Source: Bradyrhizobium sp. WD16
Lineage (GTDB): Bacteria > Pseudomonadota > Alphaproteobacteria > Rhizobiales > Xanthobacteraceae
DNA: 64,000 bases
Assembly (NCBI RefSeq): GCF_024181725.1
Contig: NZ_CP028908.1
Span: 1,178,001-1,242,000 of the forward strand
Reading direction: 5' to 3'
Part shown: positions 38,076 to 47,624 of the stretch, piece after piece
How the letters are laid out: each line of letters opens with the position of its first letter
Position numbering within the stretch: the first letter of the stretch is position 1
Translations under genes and position numbers: made by a program
The notes under the pieces: generated by a model
What the model was told of the DNA's origin: nothing
The model's database searches: none
What the model saw: only the letters and a program-made list of their open reading frames with translations

Positions 38076-39259
38076 AATCGCTCCGGCTGTTGCAGCAGCT
38101 TGCCGATCTCGCTCAGGAACAGAGCCCCGCCATGGCCGTCGCTCACCCTGTGATCGGCTGACAGGGTGATGGTGACGATCGAGCGCGGTCCGACGGACCC
38201 GTCGACGACCCACGGTCGCGCCACAACCTTGCCGAAGCCGATGATGGCGACCTGCGGCGGATAGATGACGCCGTAGAGGACCTCGACGCCGCGTTCGCCG
38301 AGGCTCGAGACCGTGATCGTCGGATCGGAAATCTCCGAGCTGCGGATCCGCCCCAGCCGGGTCCGCTGCACGAGGTCACGCATGCGGCTCATCAGCGCAT
38401 CGACCGGCAATTGGTCGACGTCATGCAGCGCGGGCGCCGCGAGACCGCCGCCGCGAATCGCGATCGCCACGCCGACGTGGATGCTCGGCGACGGTTCGTA
38501 ACGGCCGTCGCGATAGAACCCGTTGAAGGCGGGGAAGCGCCGCGCGGCGATGGCCGTCGCCTTGAGCGCCAGAGCGCCCAGCAGCAGCCGGCGGTCGGGC
38601 GGCAGCGTCGCGTTCTGCTGCGCCAGCCATGCCTCGCAGCCGGTGACGTCGACCTCATGGGCGAGATAGTAATGCGGAATCTCCCGCTTGGACCTCGCCA
38701 TCGCCGCGGCGATGGCGAGGCGCATGGCGTCGAGATCGATGCCCGGGGCCCGCTTCATCTCCGGAGCTGGACCGACGGCAAGACTCCGCTCGACATCGGC
38801 ATGGGTGATCGCCCCCTCCGGACCGCTGCCGGCCACGGCGGCGAGATCGAGCCCGTGCTCCGCGGCGAGCTTCCGCGCCGCCGGCGAGGCCCGTACGCGC
38901 GCCGCACCGGCAGGGACCATGATCGACGGCGCCGCGACGATTTTTGCCGGTACAACAGGCGGAGCCGCGGCCGGCGGCGCAGGCGGCTGCGGCACGGCCT
39001 CCCCGGCGCCGGGCTTGGCCTCGTCCGCAGTCCGGATCCGCGCCAGCACGGTGCCGACGGGCACCTTGGTCTTCACATCGATCAGGATCCGTTCGATCTC
39101 GCCCGCCTGGAACGTCTCGATCTCGATGGCGCCCTTCTGGGTTTCGACGATGGCGACAATATCGCCGTGCTTGACCCGGTCGCCCGGCTTGACGAGCCAT
39201 TCCACCAGTGTGCCCGCTTCCATGTCAGCGCCGAGCGAGGGCATGCGGAAGTCGGCCAC
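38072..39259 (-). CDS. 2-oxoacid dehydrogenase E2 (dihydrolipoamide acyltransferase)
   Basis: The 395-residue protein has one N-terminal lipoyl domain (lipoyl Lys42 in ETQKGAIEI; the family more often has DK at this position), a proline/alanine linker, a peripheral subunit-binding domain (VRASPAARKLAAEHGLDL, about residues 120-155) and a C-terminal acyltransferase domain with DHRVSDGHGG. It transfers an acyl group from E1 to CoA, or possibly to the ACP encoded next. A dihydrolipoamide dehydrogenase (E3) gene is not in the operon. It is nine bases downstream of E1 beta. Confidence 0.92.
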   Translation of the reverse strand: MADFRMPSLGADMEAGTLVEWLVKPGDRVKHGDIVAIVETQKGAIEIETFQAGEIERILIDVKTKVPVGTVLARIRTADEAKPGAGEAVPQPPAPPAAAPPVVPAKIVAAPSIMVPAGAARVRASPAARKLAAEHGLDLAAVAGSGPEGAITHADVERSLAVGPAPEMKRAPGIDLDAMRLAIAAAMARSKREIPHYYLAHEVDVTGCEAWLAQQNATLPPDRRLLLGALALKATAIAARRFPAFNGFYRDGRYEPSPSIHVGVAIAIRGGGLAAPALHDVDQLPVDALMSRMRDLVQRTRLGRIRSSEISDPTITVSSLGERGVEVLYGVIYPPQVAIIGFGKVVARPWVVDGSVGPRSIVTITLSADHRVSDGHGGALFLSEIGKLLQQPERL

Positions 39260-39268
39260 GGCGCCCCC

Positions 39269-40273
39269 CTATTCACGGCCAAGCGCGGCCTTGGCGGCCG
39301 CGACAATGCGGGGCACCTGCGGAATTGCCGCCTCCTCGAGATGGCGCGGATAAGGAATCGGTACTTCCGCGCTGCAGACCCGGCGGATCGGCGCGTCGAG
39401 CTCCCAGAACGCCTGCTCGACGATCCGCATCCCGATTTCCGCCGACAGGCTGCCGCTCCGCCAACCTTCGTCGACGATGACCGCCCGGCGCGTCTTGGCC
39501 ACCGAAGCCATGATGGCCGCATCGTCGAGCGGGCGCAGGCTGCGCAGATCGATCACCTCGGCCTCGATCTTGTCGCCGGCAAGCGCGGCCGCGGCCTCGA
39601 GCGTCTTCCACAACGAGCCGCCATAGGTGATGAGGGAGATGTCGCGCCCGGCACGCCGCACTGCCGCCTTGTCGATCTCGACCGCTCCGGCATCGGCGGC
39701 GAGTCTACCCGTCATGTTGTAGAGCATGACATTTTCGAAGATCAGCACCGGGTCGGGCTGCTCCAGCGCCGTCCACAGCATGCCGCGAGCATCCTCGAGG
39801 GTCGCCGGCGCCAGCACCTTGATGCCTGGAATATGCGCGTACCAGCCCTCGAGGCTGTGCGAGTGCTGGGCCGCGACCTGGCGGCCAGCCCCGGTCGCCA
39901 TGCGAATGACCAGCGGCACACCGAACTGATTGCCCGACATGTGGCGGATCGTTGCCGCGGTGTTGAGGATCTGGTCGAGCGCCAACAGGCTGAAATTCAC
40001 CGTCATCAATTCGACGATCGGACGCATGCCGGCCATCGCCGCGCCGATGCCGGCGCCGGTGAAGCCGGATTCCGATAGCGGCGTGTCGCGGATCCGGTCG
40101 GGACCGAATTCGGCCAAAAGGCCCTTGCTCACCGCATAACAGCCGCCATAGCGCCCGACGTCCTCGCCCATCAAAAATACGGCCGGGTCGCGGTGCAGCG
40201 CCTCCCGGATCGCCTCGCGCACGGCATCGCGGTAGGTGGTCTCGACGGTCCCGGGCTGCGAAGGTTGCGACAT
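39269..40273 (-). CDS. 2-oxoacid dehydrogenase E1 beta subunit
   Basis: The 334-residue protein matches the beta subunit of pyruvate/branched-chain/acetoin-type dehydrogenases: [34 protein letters not shown] and [20 protein letters not shown] 40273 is chosen for its AGGTGAG ribosome site; a GTG at 40282 would give a four-base overlap with E1 alpha and is an alternative. With E1 alpha it forms the thiamine diphosphate decarboxylase. Pyruvate, acetoin and branched 2-oxoacids are all possible substrates. Confidence 0.93.
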   Translation of the reverse strand: MSQPSQPGTVETTYRDAVREAIREALHRDPAVFLMGEDVGRYGGCYAVSKGLLAEFGPDRIRDTPLSESGFTGAGIGAAMAGMRPIVELMTVNFSLLALDQILNTAATIRHMSGNQFGVPLVIRMATGAGRQVAAQHSHSLEGWYAHIPGIKVLAPATLEDARGMLWTALEQPDPVLIFENVMLYNMTGRLAADAGAVEIDKAAVRRAGRDISLITYGGSLWKTLEAAAALAGDKIEAEVIDLRSLRPLDDAAIMASVAKTRRAVIVDEGWRSGSLSAEIGMRIVEQAFWELDAPIRRVCSAEVPIPYPRHLEEAAIPQVPRIVAAAKAALGRE

Positions 40274-40278
40274 CGATC

Positions 40279-41279
40279 TCACCTATTGGCTGTCGCGACC
40301 GGCTCGGCATAGGTGAAGCGCGTCAACTGCCCGATCGGCTCCCAGCTTGCAGCCTCGGCGAATGCGACCGCATCGGCAATCTCGGCCGCCACGCCCGCCT
40401 CGATGCGGGCAAGCTCATCCGCATGGATCAGGTGGTTGGACTCGAGCCAGGTCGTCAAGCGCAGGATCGGATCTTTCTGCCGCCATGTCTCGACCTCGGC
40501 CTTGTCGCGATAGAGCTGGGCGTCGAACATCGAATGCGCGCGCAGCCGGTAGGTGCGGCATTCGAGGAAATAGGGCTTGCCGGTCTCACGAACCTGATGC
40601 ACCGCGCGGCGGGCGGCCGCCTCGACGGCGACCACATCCATGCCGTCGACCGCTTCGGCGGCGATGCGGTAGCACGCCGCCTTGCGCTGGAGATCGGTCT
40701 CCGATTCCGACAGTGCCAGCGCCGTTCCCATGGCGTAGAGATTATTCTCGCAGACGAACAGGACGGGCAGGCCCCACAGCGCGGCCAGATTCAGGCTTTC
40801 GTGGAATTCGCCTTCGGCGACGGCGCCGTCGCCGAAGAAGCAGGCGGTGACGATGCCGGCGCCGCGCATGTGGTCGGCAAGGGCAAGGCCGACCGCCAGC
40901 GGCAGTCCGCCGCCGACGATGGCATTGCCGCCGTAGAAATTCTTTGCGCGGTCGAACAGGTGCATGGAGCCGCCGCGGCCGTGGCTGCAGCCTTCCTGCT
41001 TGCCGAACATCTCGGCCAGCGCCGCGGTCATCGGCACGCCGCGGACCAGCGCCTGGCCGTGCTCGCGATAGGTGGCGACGATCCGGTCGCGGCTTTCCAG
41101 CACCGGGATGACCCCGACGGCAACTGCCTCCTCGCCGTCATAGAGGTGCAGGAAGCCCCGGATCTTCTCCTGCGTGTAGAGTTCGGCGCATTTGTCCTCG
41201 AAGCGGCGGATCCGGATCATCTGCCGCAAGAGTTCCAGCATGTGCTCGCGCGACAGGCGCGGCTTGTCGGCGGCGATAG

Positions 41280-41283
<4 letters not shown>
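40279..41283 (-). CDS. 2-oxoacid dehydrogenase E1 alpha subunit (TPP-binding)
   Basis: The 334-residue subunit has the thiamine diphosphate motif [17 protein letters not shown] ending in CENN about 30 residues from its start, and the phosphorylation-loop-like [17 protein letters not shown]. Its N-terminus ([19 protein letters not shown]) and [12 protein letters not shown] are typical of the PdhA/AcoA branch. It overlaps the acyl-CoA ligase gene by four bases (ATGA at 41280-41283). The order ligase-E1a-E1b-E2-ACP is unusual and separate from a housekeeping pyruvate dehydrogenase operon. Confidence 0.94.
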
Positions 41284-43037
<1,754 letters not shown>

Positions 43038-43093
43038 CGCCGACCTCATGGCTCCACGTCGGCGACACGGTACCGGCGAAGGCTCAGACAAAC

Positions 43094-43107
43094 TTGACGT
43101 GGGTCAA
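43094..43107. promoter_or_regulatory. FixK/FNR-type box TTGAC-GTGG-GTCAA
   Basis: A perfect dyad match to TTGAY-N4-RTCAA, centred about 63 bases before the acyl-CoA ligase start. That distance fits an activator at about -41 with a short leader. Box seen, regulator inferred. Confidence 0.8.
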
Positions 43108-43234
43108 CTTCGCGCCCTGCCGGCACGCTGCACCGCAGCGCAATCAGCCGGGACACGGTCGCCCGGTGCGTTCAGCGCCATTTGTTTCGACCCGCGACCC
43201 GCATTGGGGCCGCATCGGCGCGGCACCTTGGAGC

Positions 43235-43248
43235 TTGATCAAGATCAG
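43235..43248. promoter_or_regulatory. FixK/FNR-type box TTGAT-CAAG-ATCAG
   Basis: Nine of ten conserved positions match TTGAY-N4-RTCAA. It is centred about 72 bases before the nrdJ start, in the same 276-base divergent region as the box serving the acyl-CoA ligase operon. Confidence 0.7.
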
Positions 43249-43313
43249 ACCCGATCGCCGCGACTGCGGGAAGCTTGTGCTTGTTCCGCAGCCCTGCAGC
43301 AAGCGAGGGGGGA

Positions 43314-45128
43314 ATGGAACAGTCCCTGGCCAACGTCTCCCGCCGCGTCTGGGAGATGAAATATCGCTACACCGACGACAAGGCCGACGAGGCCACGATC
43401 GCCGACAGCTGGCGGCGCATCGGCCGCGCCCTCGCCGCTGTCGAGACCGCCGATGCGCCGAGCTGGCAGGCGCGCTTCGAGGGCATTCTGCAGGATTTCA
43501 GGTTTCTTCCCGGCGGGAGGATCCAGGCCGGCGCCGGCGTGCGACGCGACGTGACGCTGTTCAATTGCTTCGTCATGGGGCCGATCGAAGACTCCATTCC
43601 CGGCATCTTCCGCGCGCTGGAGGAGGCCGCAGTCACGATGCAGAAGGGCGGCGGCATCGGCATCGACTTTTCGACGCTGCGTCCGCGCGGCACGCGCGCC
43701 CGCGACACCGGCACCGTCGCCTCGGGCCCTCTTCCCTTCATGCAGATCTGGGACGCCATGTGCGGCACCATTCTGTCCACCGGCGCCCGCCGCGGCGCCA
43801 TGATGGCAACGCTGCGATGCGACCATCCGGACATCGGCGAATTCGTCGACGCCAAACGGCAGGCCGGCCAGCTGCGGCGCTTCAATCTGTCGGTCCTGGT
43901 GTCCGACGCCTTCATGGCGGCGGTGCGCGGCGACGCCGAATGGCTGCTGGTGTTTCCGGCCACAGCCTTCGCGGGCAGCGGCGAGACGCTGGACCGCCAA
44001 TGGTCCGGCGCCAGGGAGCCGGTGCCGTGCCGCGTGGTCCGGCGCGTTGCGGCCCGCGACCTGTGGCGGGCCATCCTGCGCGCCGCCTATGACGTCGCCG
44101 AGCCGGGCGTGCTGTTCATCGACCGCATCAACCGCGCCAACAATCTCAATTACCGGGAGGAGATCAGCGCCACCAATCCCTGCGGTGAAATTCCCCTGCC
44201 GGCCTATGGCGCCTGCGATCTCGGTTCGATCAATCTGACACGCTTGGTGCGCGCGCCCTTCACGCCGCAGGCCCGGATCGATGCGCAGAAACTCGCCGAG
44301 ACGGCAACGCTCGCGGTGCGGCTGCTGGACAACGTGATCGATGCCTCGCGCTTCCCCCTGCCGCAGCAGGCGGAGCGCGCCCGCGGCTCGCGCCGCATCG
44401 GCCTCGGCATCACCGGTCTCGCCGACGCCCTGGTAATGCTCGGATTGACCTATGGAGACGATGTTGCGCTGGAATTCGCAAGGGATTTGATGCGCACGAT
44501 CTGTCACAGCGCCTATCGCGCCTCCATCGCGCTGGCCCGGGAAAAAGGGAGTTTTCCTCAATTCGAGCGCGACAGATATCTTCAGGGCGAATTCATCCGG
44601 AGCCTGCCCGGCGACATCCGCGACGGCATCGCCCGGCACGGCATCCGCAACAGCCACCTGCTGGCCATCGCGCCGACCGACACCATCAGCCTGCTGGCGG
44701 GAAATGTCTCGAGCGGGCTGGAACCGATCTTCGCCCCGTCCTACCGGCGCCAGCTGCTCGAAGCCGACGGGAGGTTGACCGAATACGAGCTGACCGATTA
44801 TGCGCTGACCTTGTGGCGCGCCACCGCCGGTACCGAAACTGGGCAACCGGATCATTTCGTCACGACCGGCGGCCTCAGCCCGCGCGCGCATCTCGACACC
44901 CAGGCCGCGCTGCAGCCTTTCGTCGACAACTCCATCTCCAAGACCATCAACATTCCCGAAAGCTGCCCTTTCGCGGACTTCGAGACCGTTTACGACCTCG
45001 CCTATGACCTGAAGCTGAAGGGCTGCACCACCTTCCGTCCCAATCCTGTCACCGGCAGCGTCCTGAGCGAGACGGGCGCCGGTGACAACGCGCCGCATTG
45101 TTGCGTGCTCGAACGCGAGGCGGACTGA
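43314..45128 (+). CDS. nrdJ: Adenosylcobalamin-dependent (class II) ribonucleotide reductase, short form
   Basis: The 604-residue protein contains the 10-stranded barrel signatures LFNCFVMGP, STGARRGAMMATL, SATNPCGEIPL and the C-terminal redox cysteine pair (PHCCVLEREAD). Class II enzymes reduce ribonucleotides with B12 and need no oxygen. Many class II NrdJ proteins are 700-1200 residues; this is a compact form without an ATP cone. The ATG at 43314 follows a GAGGGGGG tract. A FixK/FNR-type box upstream and the B12 genes at 29.5-37.8 kb fit a role in DNA synthesis under low oxygen. The ThpR-like gene follows after 7 bases. Confidence 0.93.
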   Translation: MEQSLANVSRRVWEMKYRYTDDKADEATIADSWRRIGRALAAVETADAPSWQARFEGILQDFRFLPGGRIQAGAGVRRDVTLFNCFVMGPIEDSIPGIFRALEEAAVTMQKGGGIGIDFSTLRPRGTRARDTGTVASGPLPFMQIWDAMCGTILSTGARRGAMMATLRCDHPDIGEFVDAKRQAGQLRRFNLSVLVSDAFMAAVRGDAEWLLVFPATAFAGSGETLDRQWSGAREPVPCRVVRRVAARDLWRAILRAAYDVAEPGVLFIDRINRANNLNYREEISATNPCGEIPLPAYGACDLGSINLTRLVRAPFTPQARIDAQKLAETATLAVRLLDNVIDASRFPLPQQAERARGSRRIGLGITGLADALVMLGLTYGDDVALEFARDLMRTICHSAYRASIALAREKGSFPQFERDRYLQGEFIRSLPGDIRDGIARHGIRNSHLLAIAPTDTISLLAGNVSSGLEPIFAPSYRRQLLEADGRLTEYELTDYALTLWRATAGTETGQPDHFVTTGGLSPRAHLDTQAALQPFVDNSISKTINIPESCPFADFETVYDLAYDLKLKGCTTFRPNPVTGSVLSETGAGDNAPHCCVLEREAD

Positions 45129-45135
45129 GGCGGCG

Positions 45136-45726
45136 ATGACGGAGAGCAACGACAGTGCGCCTGACCTATCGCGCGACGAGGCTCCGTCGGTCCGCGTCTT
45201 TGTCGCGCTGAAAATCCATGAAGCCATCGCGCGCGATCTCGCCGTCGTCGCCCGGGAACTCGACGATCCCGCCGTTCGCCGCATTGCCATCGAGGACATT
45301 CACCTCACTCTGGTGCCGCCCTGGGCGGAACCGGCGCCGGCCAAGGCGATCGAGACTCTGGCGAGCGTCGCCGGCCGCTTCGGTCCCTTCCCGCTCGCCA
45401 TCGAACACGTCGGCTACGGCCCCCAGCGCCGCGAGCCGAGGCTGCTCTGGGCCGACTGCGCCGACACCGAAGCGCTGGCATCGCTGCGGGCGGCGCTGCT
45501 CGCCGCCTTCGGCGGGAGTGACGACAGACCGTTCCGGCCGCACATCACCCTGGTGCGCATCCGCGGCAACGGCCGCGCCGTCGCGAAGCGCCATCCGCTC
45601 GACCGACGGCTGGCGCTGACGCAACAGATCAATTCGGTCGAACTGTTTCAGTCGCCTGCTCCTGGAGCGCACGGCTACAAGGTGCTGGCATCAGCGGCCT
45701 TGAGCAGTCAGGCCTTGCGGCTGTAG
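45136..45726 (+). CDS. thpR: 2'-5' RNA ligase/RNA 2',3'-cyclic phosphodiesterase (ThpR/LigT)
   Basis: The 196-residue protein has the two HxT motifs of the 2H phosphoesterase family: DIHLTLVP near residue 55 and RPHITLVRI near residue 135. ThpR proteins act on RNA ends with 2',3'-cyclic phosphates. The ATG at 45136 follows GAGG at 5 bases and lies 7 bases beyond nrdJ, so the two are almost certainly cotranscribed and would share low-oxygen control. Why an RNA-end enzyme is paired with ribonucleotide reductase is not clear. Confidence 0.9.
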   Translation: MTESNDSAPDLSRDEAPSVRVFVALKIHEAIARDLAVVARELDDPAVRRIAIEDIHLTLVPPWAEPAPAKAIETLASVAGRFGPFPLAIEHVGYGPQRREPRLLWADCADTEALASLRAALLAAFGGSDDRPFRPHITLVRIRGNGRAVAKRHPLDRRLALTQQINSVELFQSPAPGAHGYKVLASAALSSQALRL

Positions 45727-45763
45727 GCTCGCGCAGGAGCGAAGTCAGCCGTCCTTCGAGCTT

Positions 45764-45777
45764 TTGATCGGCATCAA
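45764..45777. promoter_or_regulatory. FixK/FNR-type box TTGAT-CGGC-ATCAA
   Basis: A perfect 5+5 dyad in the gap after thpR, centred about 80 bases before the unknown gene at 45851. Confidence 0.8.
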
Positions 45778-45850
45778 GGCCCGCGACCGGTCCATACGAA
45801 AAATGGAACCGAGGCACATAGCCGGGACGCCGCTCCGGAGGACGTCAGCC

Positions 45851-46339
45851 ATGGAACGCTATCCTGTCGATCTTGATCCCGGACAGGTCGTTCGCTGGAT
45901 CAAGGCCGAATGCGAGGCCACACCTCTGGCCTTCCGCACGAGCGTGCGCTGCATGCGGGAAATGCGAACGCTGAACGGCAACGACGGCGTCGCACTGGAC
46001 GACGAGGACCGCGGGGATCTCAGCGAGGTCGCCACCATCATCACACTCGAGATCGCGCCCGTGCACGCGAGAGACGGCTGGACGCTCAGCGTCGTTGTCG
46101 AGGACGAGCTCGGTCATCACTCGCTCGGCACCGGCACCATTGGCGAGGAAGTCCAGCTCGATCCGGACTATTTCTACCGCATGTTCATCCGGCGCGGCCG
46201 GGGCAACGCCATCGTCTCCGCCGAGGTCGACGATCCCTCGGCCCGGCAGCGGCTGAACTGGCTGTTGCACCTGATCGAGACCGACCACCATGCGCCCGAC
46301 GGCCATGCGCCGCCCACGCGCAAGCGGAAGGCCGGATGA
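45851..46339 (+). CDS. Hypothetical protein, 162 aa, FixK-box-linked
   Basis: I do not recognise this protein. It is acidic, has no signal peptide or membrane span, contains two cysteines (AECEATP, SVRCMREM) and a likely alpha/beta core (EVATIITLEIAPVHA, WTLSVVVEDELG), and ends in a basic tail PPTRKRKAG. The ATG at 45851 has GGAGG ten bases upstream. A perfect FixK/FNR box lies just upstream and the DUF2267 gene starts 140 bases downstream, so all may respond to low oxygen. Confidence 0.7.
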   Translation: MERYPVDLDPGQVVRWIKAECEATPLAFRTSVRCMREMRTLNGNDGVALDDEDRGDLSEVATIITLEIAPVHARDGWTLSVVVEDELGHHSLGTGTIGEEVQLDPDYFYRMFIRRGRGNAIVSAEVDDPSARQRLNWLLHLIETDHHAPDGHAPPTRKRKAG

Positions 46340-46478
46340 AGGTTCTGACGGAGAATTCGCCGGCGAATGGCCCCCGGCCAGCGTCCGATCGATTGCTATC
46401 GATCTGCCCGATTATCAGACCCCAAGCGAAACACGCGCGGAGAGTGAAGTTGTCCGCAGAAGTCGATAGGAGCCAGTC

Positions 46479-46916
46479 GTGAGTATAACCAGCGTCACCG
46501 CGCTCGATCACACCATTCAGAAAACCAATGTCTGGCTGCGTGATATCTCCGAGGAACTAAGCCTGGAGGACCGCCACCGCGCCTACGAGGCCTTGCGCGC
46601 CGTGCTCCACGCGATGCGCGACCGGCTGCCCCCGGACGTCGCGGTGCATTTCGGCGCCCAGCTCCCCATTCTGGTGCGCGGCATCTATTACGAAGGCTGG
46701 CACATGGCCGGAACGCCGACGAGGGAGCGCACCGTCCAGCACTTCGTTGACCGCGTGATCGCCAGCCTGCCTCCTGCCTTTCCGCTCGATCCGCTCGCCG
46801 TGACCCGCGGGGTATTCGAGGTGCTTTGGGAGCGGCTCGATCCGGACGCCTTCGACAAGCTGATGGAACATCTGCCGGAGCCGATCAGGACTTTGCGCAC
46901 CGGCCCTCGCGCCTGA
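46479..46916 (+). CDS. DUF2267 domain protein
   Basis: The 145-residue protein consists of a single DUF2267 domain: RHRAYEALRAVLHAMRDRLP, then HFGAQLPILVRGIYYEGWH, then TPTRERTVQHFVDRV. The function of this small helical family is not known; members occur near low-oxygen and stress genes. The start is GTG with AGGAG seven bases upstream. No FixK box of its own is seen, so it may be read from the promoter of the 45851 gene. A close paralogue follows. Confidence 0.88.
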   Translation: MSITSVTALDHTIQKTNVWLRDISEELSLEDRHRAYEALRAVLHAMRDRLPPDVAVHFGAQLPILVRGIYYEGWHMAGTPTRERTVQHFVDRVIASLPPAFPLDPLAVTRGVFEVLWERLDPDAFDKLMEHLPEPIRTLRTGPRA

Positions 46917-46955
46917 CCGCCCAACTCCCTCCAACCTGCCGCAGATTGTCGATGC

Positions 46956-46969
46956 TTGATCGGGATCAA
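46956..46969. promoter_or_regulatory. FixK/FNR-type box TTGAT-CGGG-ATCAA
   Basis: A perfect dyad in the gap between the two DUF2267 genes, centred about 113 bases before the second. An AT-rich AAATAAT stretch about 30 bases downstream of the box could be the -10 element. Confidence 0.82.
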
Positions 46970-47075
46970 CACGGGCGTTTCGCTTCTGTCTTGAAATAAT
47001 AGTCGGTCGCGCCGAGGCGACGTGTGTCGCGCTCCGGTTCCGTCCGGCGATCGACATGGACAGATGGAGGCGACG

Positions 47076-47504
47076 ATGAGCGCAACCGGCGTCACTGCCC
47101 TGGATCACAGCATTCAGCAAACCAATGTCTGGCTCAAGAGCGTCTGCGACGAACTCGACCTCGAGGATCGGCATGACGCCTACAGCGCGCTGCGCGCCGT
47201 GCTCCATGTGCTACGCGACCGCCTGCCGCCGGAGGTCGCGACCCATTTCGGCGCCCAGCTGCCGATGGTGCTGCGCGGGCTCTTTTACGAAGGCTGGCAT
47301 ATGGCGGGAACGCCGACGAGGGAGCGCACCGTCGCGCAGTTCGCCGACCGCGTGCTGGCGCAGCTGCCGGCCGGCTTCCCGCTCGATCCGGTGACCGTGA
47401 CCAGCGGGGTTTTCGAGATCCTGTGGCAACGGCTCGATCCCGGCGCCTTCAGCAAACTCATCGAGCTCCTGCCCGAGGAGATCCGGACGATGGCGGGGCG
47501 ATGA
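47076..47504 (+). CDS. DUF2267 domain protein (tandem paralogue)
   Basis: The 142-residue protein is highly similar throughout to the gene at 46479 (shared VTALDH-IQ-TNVWL start, ALRAVLH-LRDRLPP, HFGAQLP, YEGWHMAGTPTRERTV), so the pair arose by duplication. It begins at ATG 47076 behind GGAGG. It has its own perfect FixK/FNR box. It lies between that box and the one serving the topoisomerase VI operon. Confidence 0.88.
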   Translation: MSATGVTALDHSIQQTNVWLKSVCDELDLEDRHDAYSALRAVLHVLRDRLPPEVATHFGAQLPMVLRGLFYEGWHMAGTPTRERTVAQFADRVLAQLPAGFPLDPVTVTSGVFEILWQRLDPGAFSKLIELLPEEIRTMAGR

Positions 47505-47529
47505 GGCCGCCATCAGCGGCCCTTCCGGC

Positions 47530-47543
47530 TTGATCCTCGTCAA
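47530..47543. promoter_or_regulatory. FixK/FNR-type box TTGAT-CCTC-GTCAA
   Basis: All ten conserved positions fit TTGAY-N4-RTCAA. The site is centred about 88 bases before the topoisomerase VI B start, in the 120-base gap after the second DUF2267 gene. Confidence 0.75.
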
Positions 47544-47624
47544 GCGCGCGGTCGTTCGTCTCGGCCACAATTCTTGATCGAGCGGCAATGAGGGAGGCGC
47601 CACGGTCGGCGCGGCGGTTCAATC

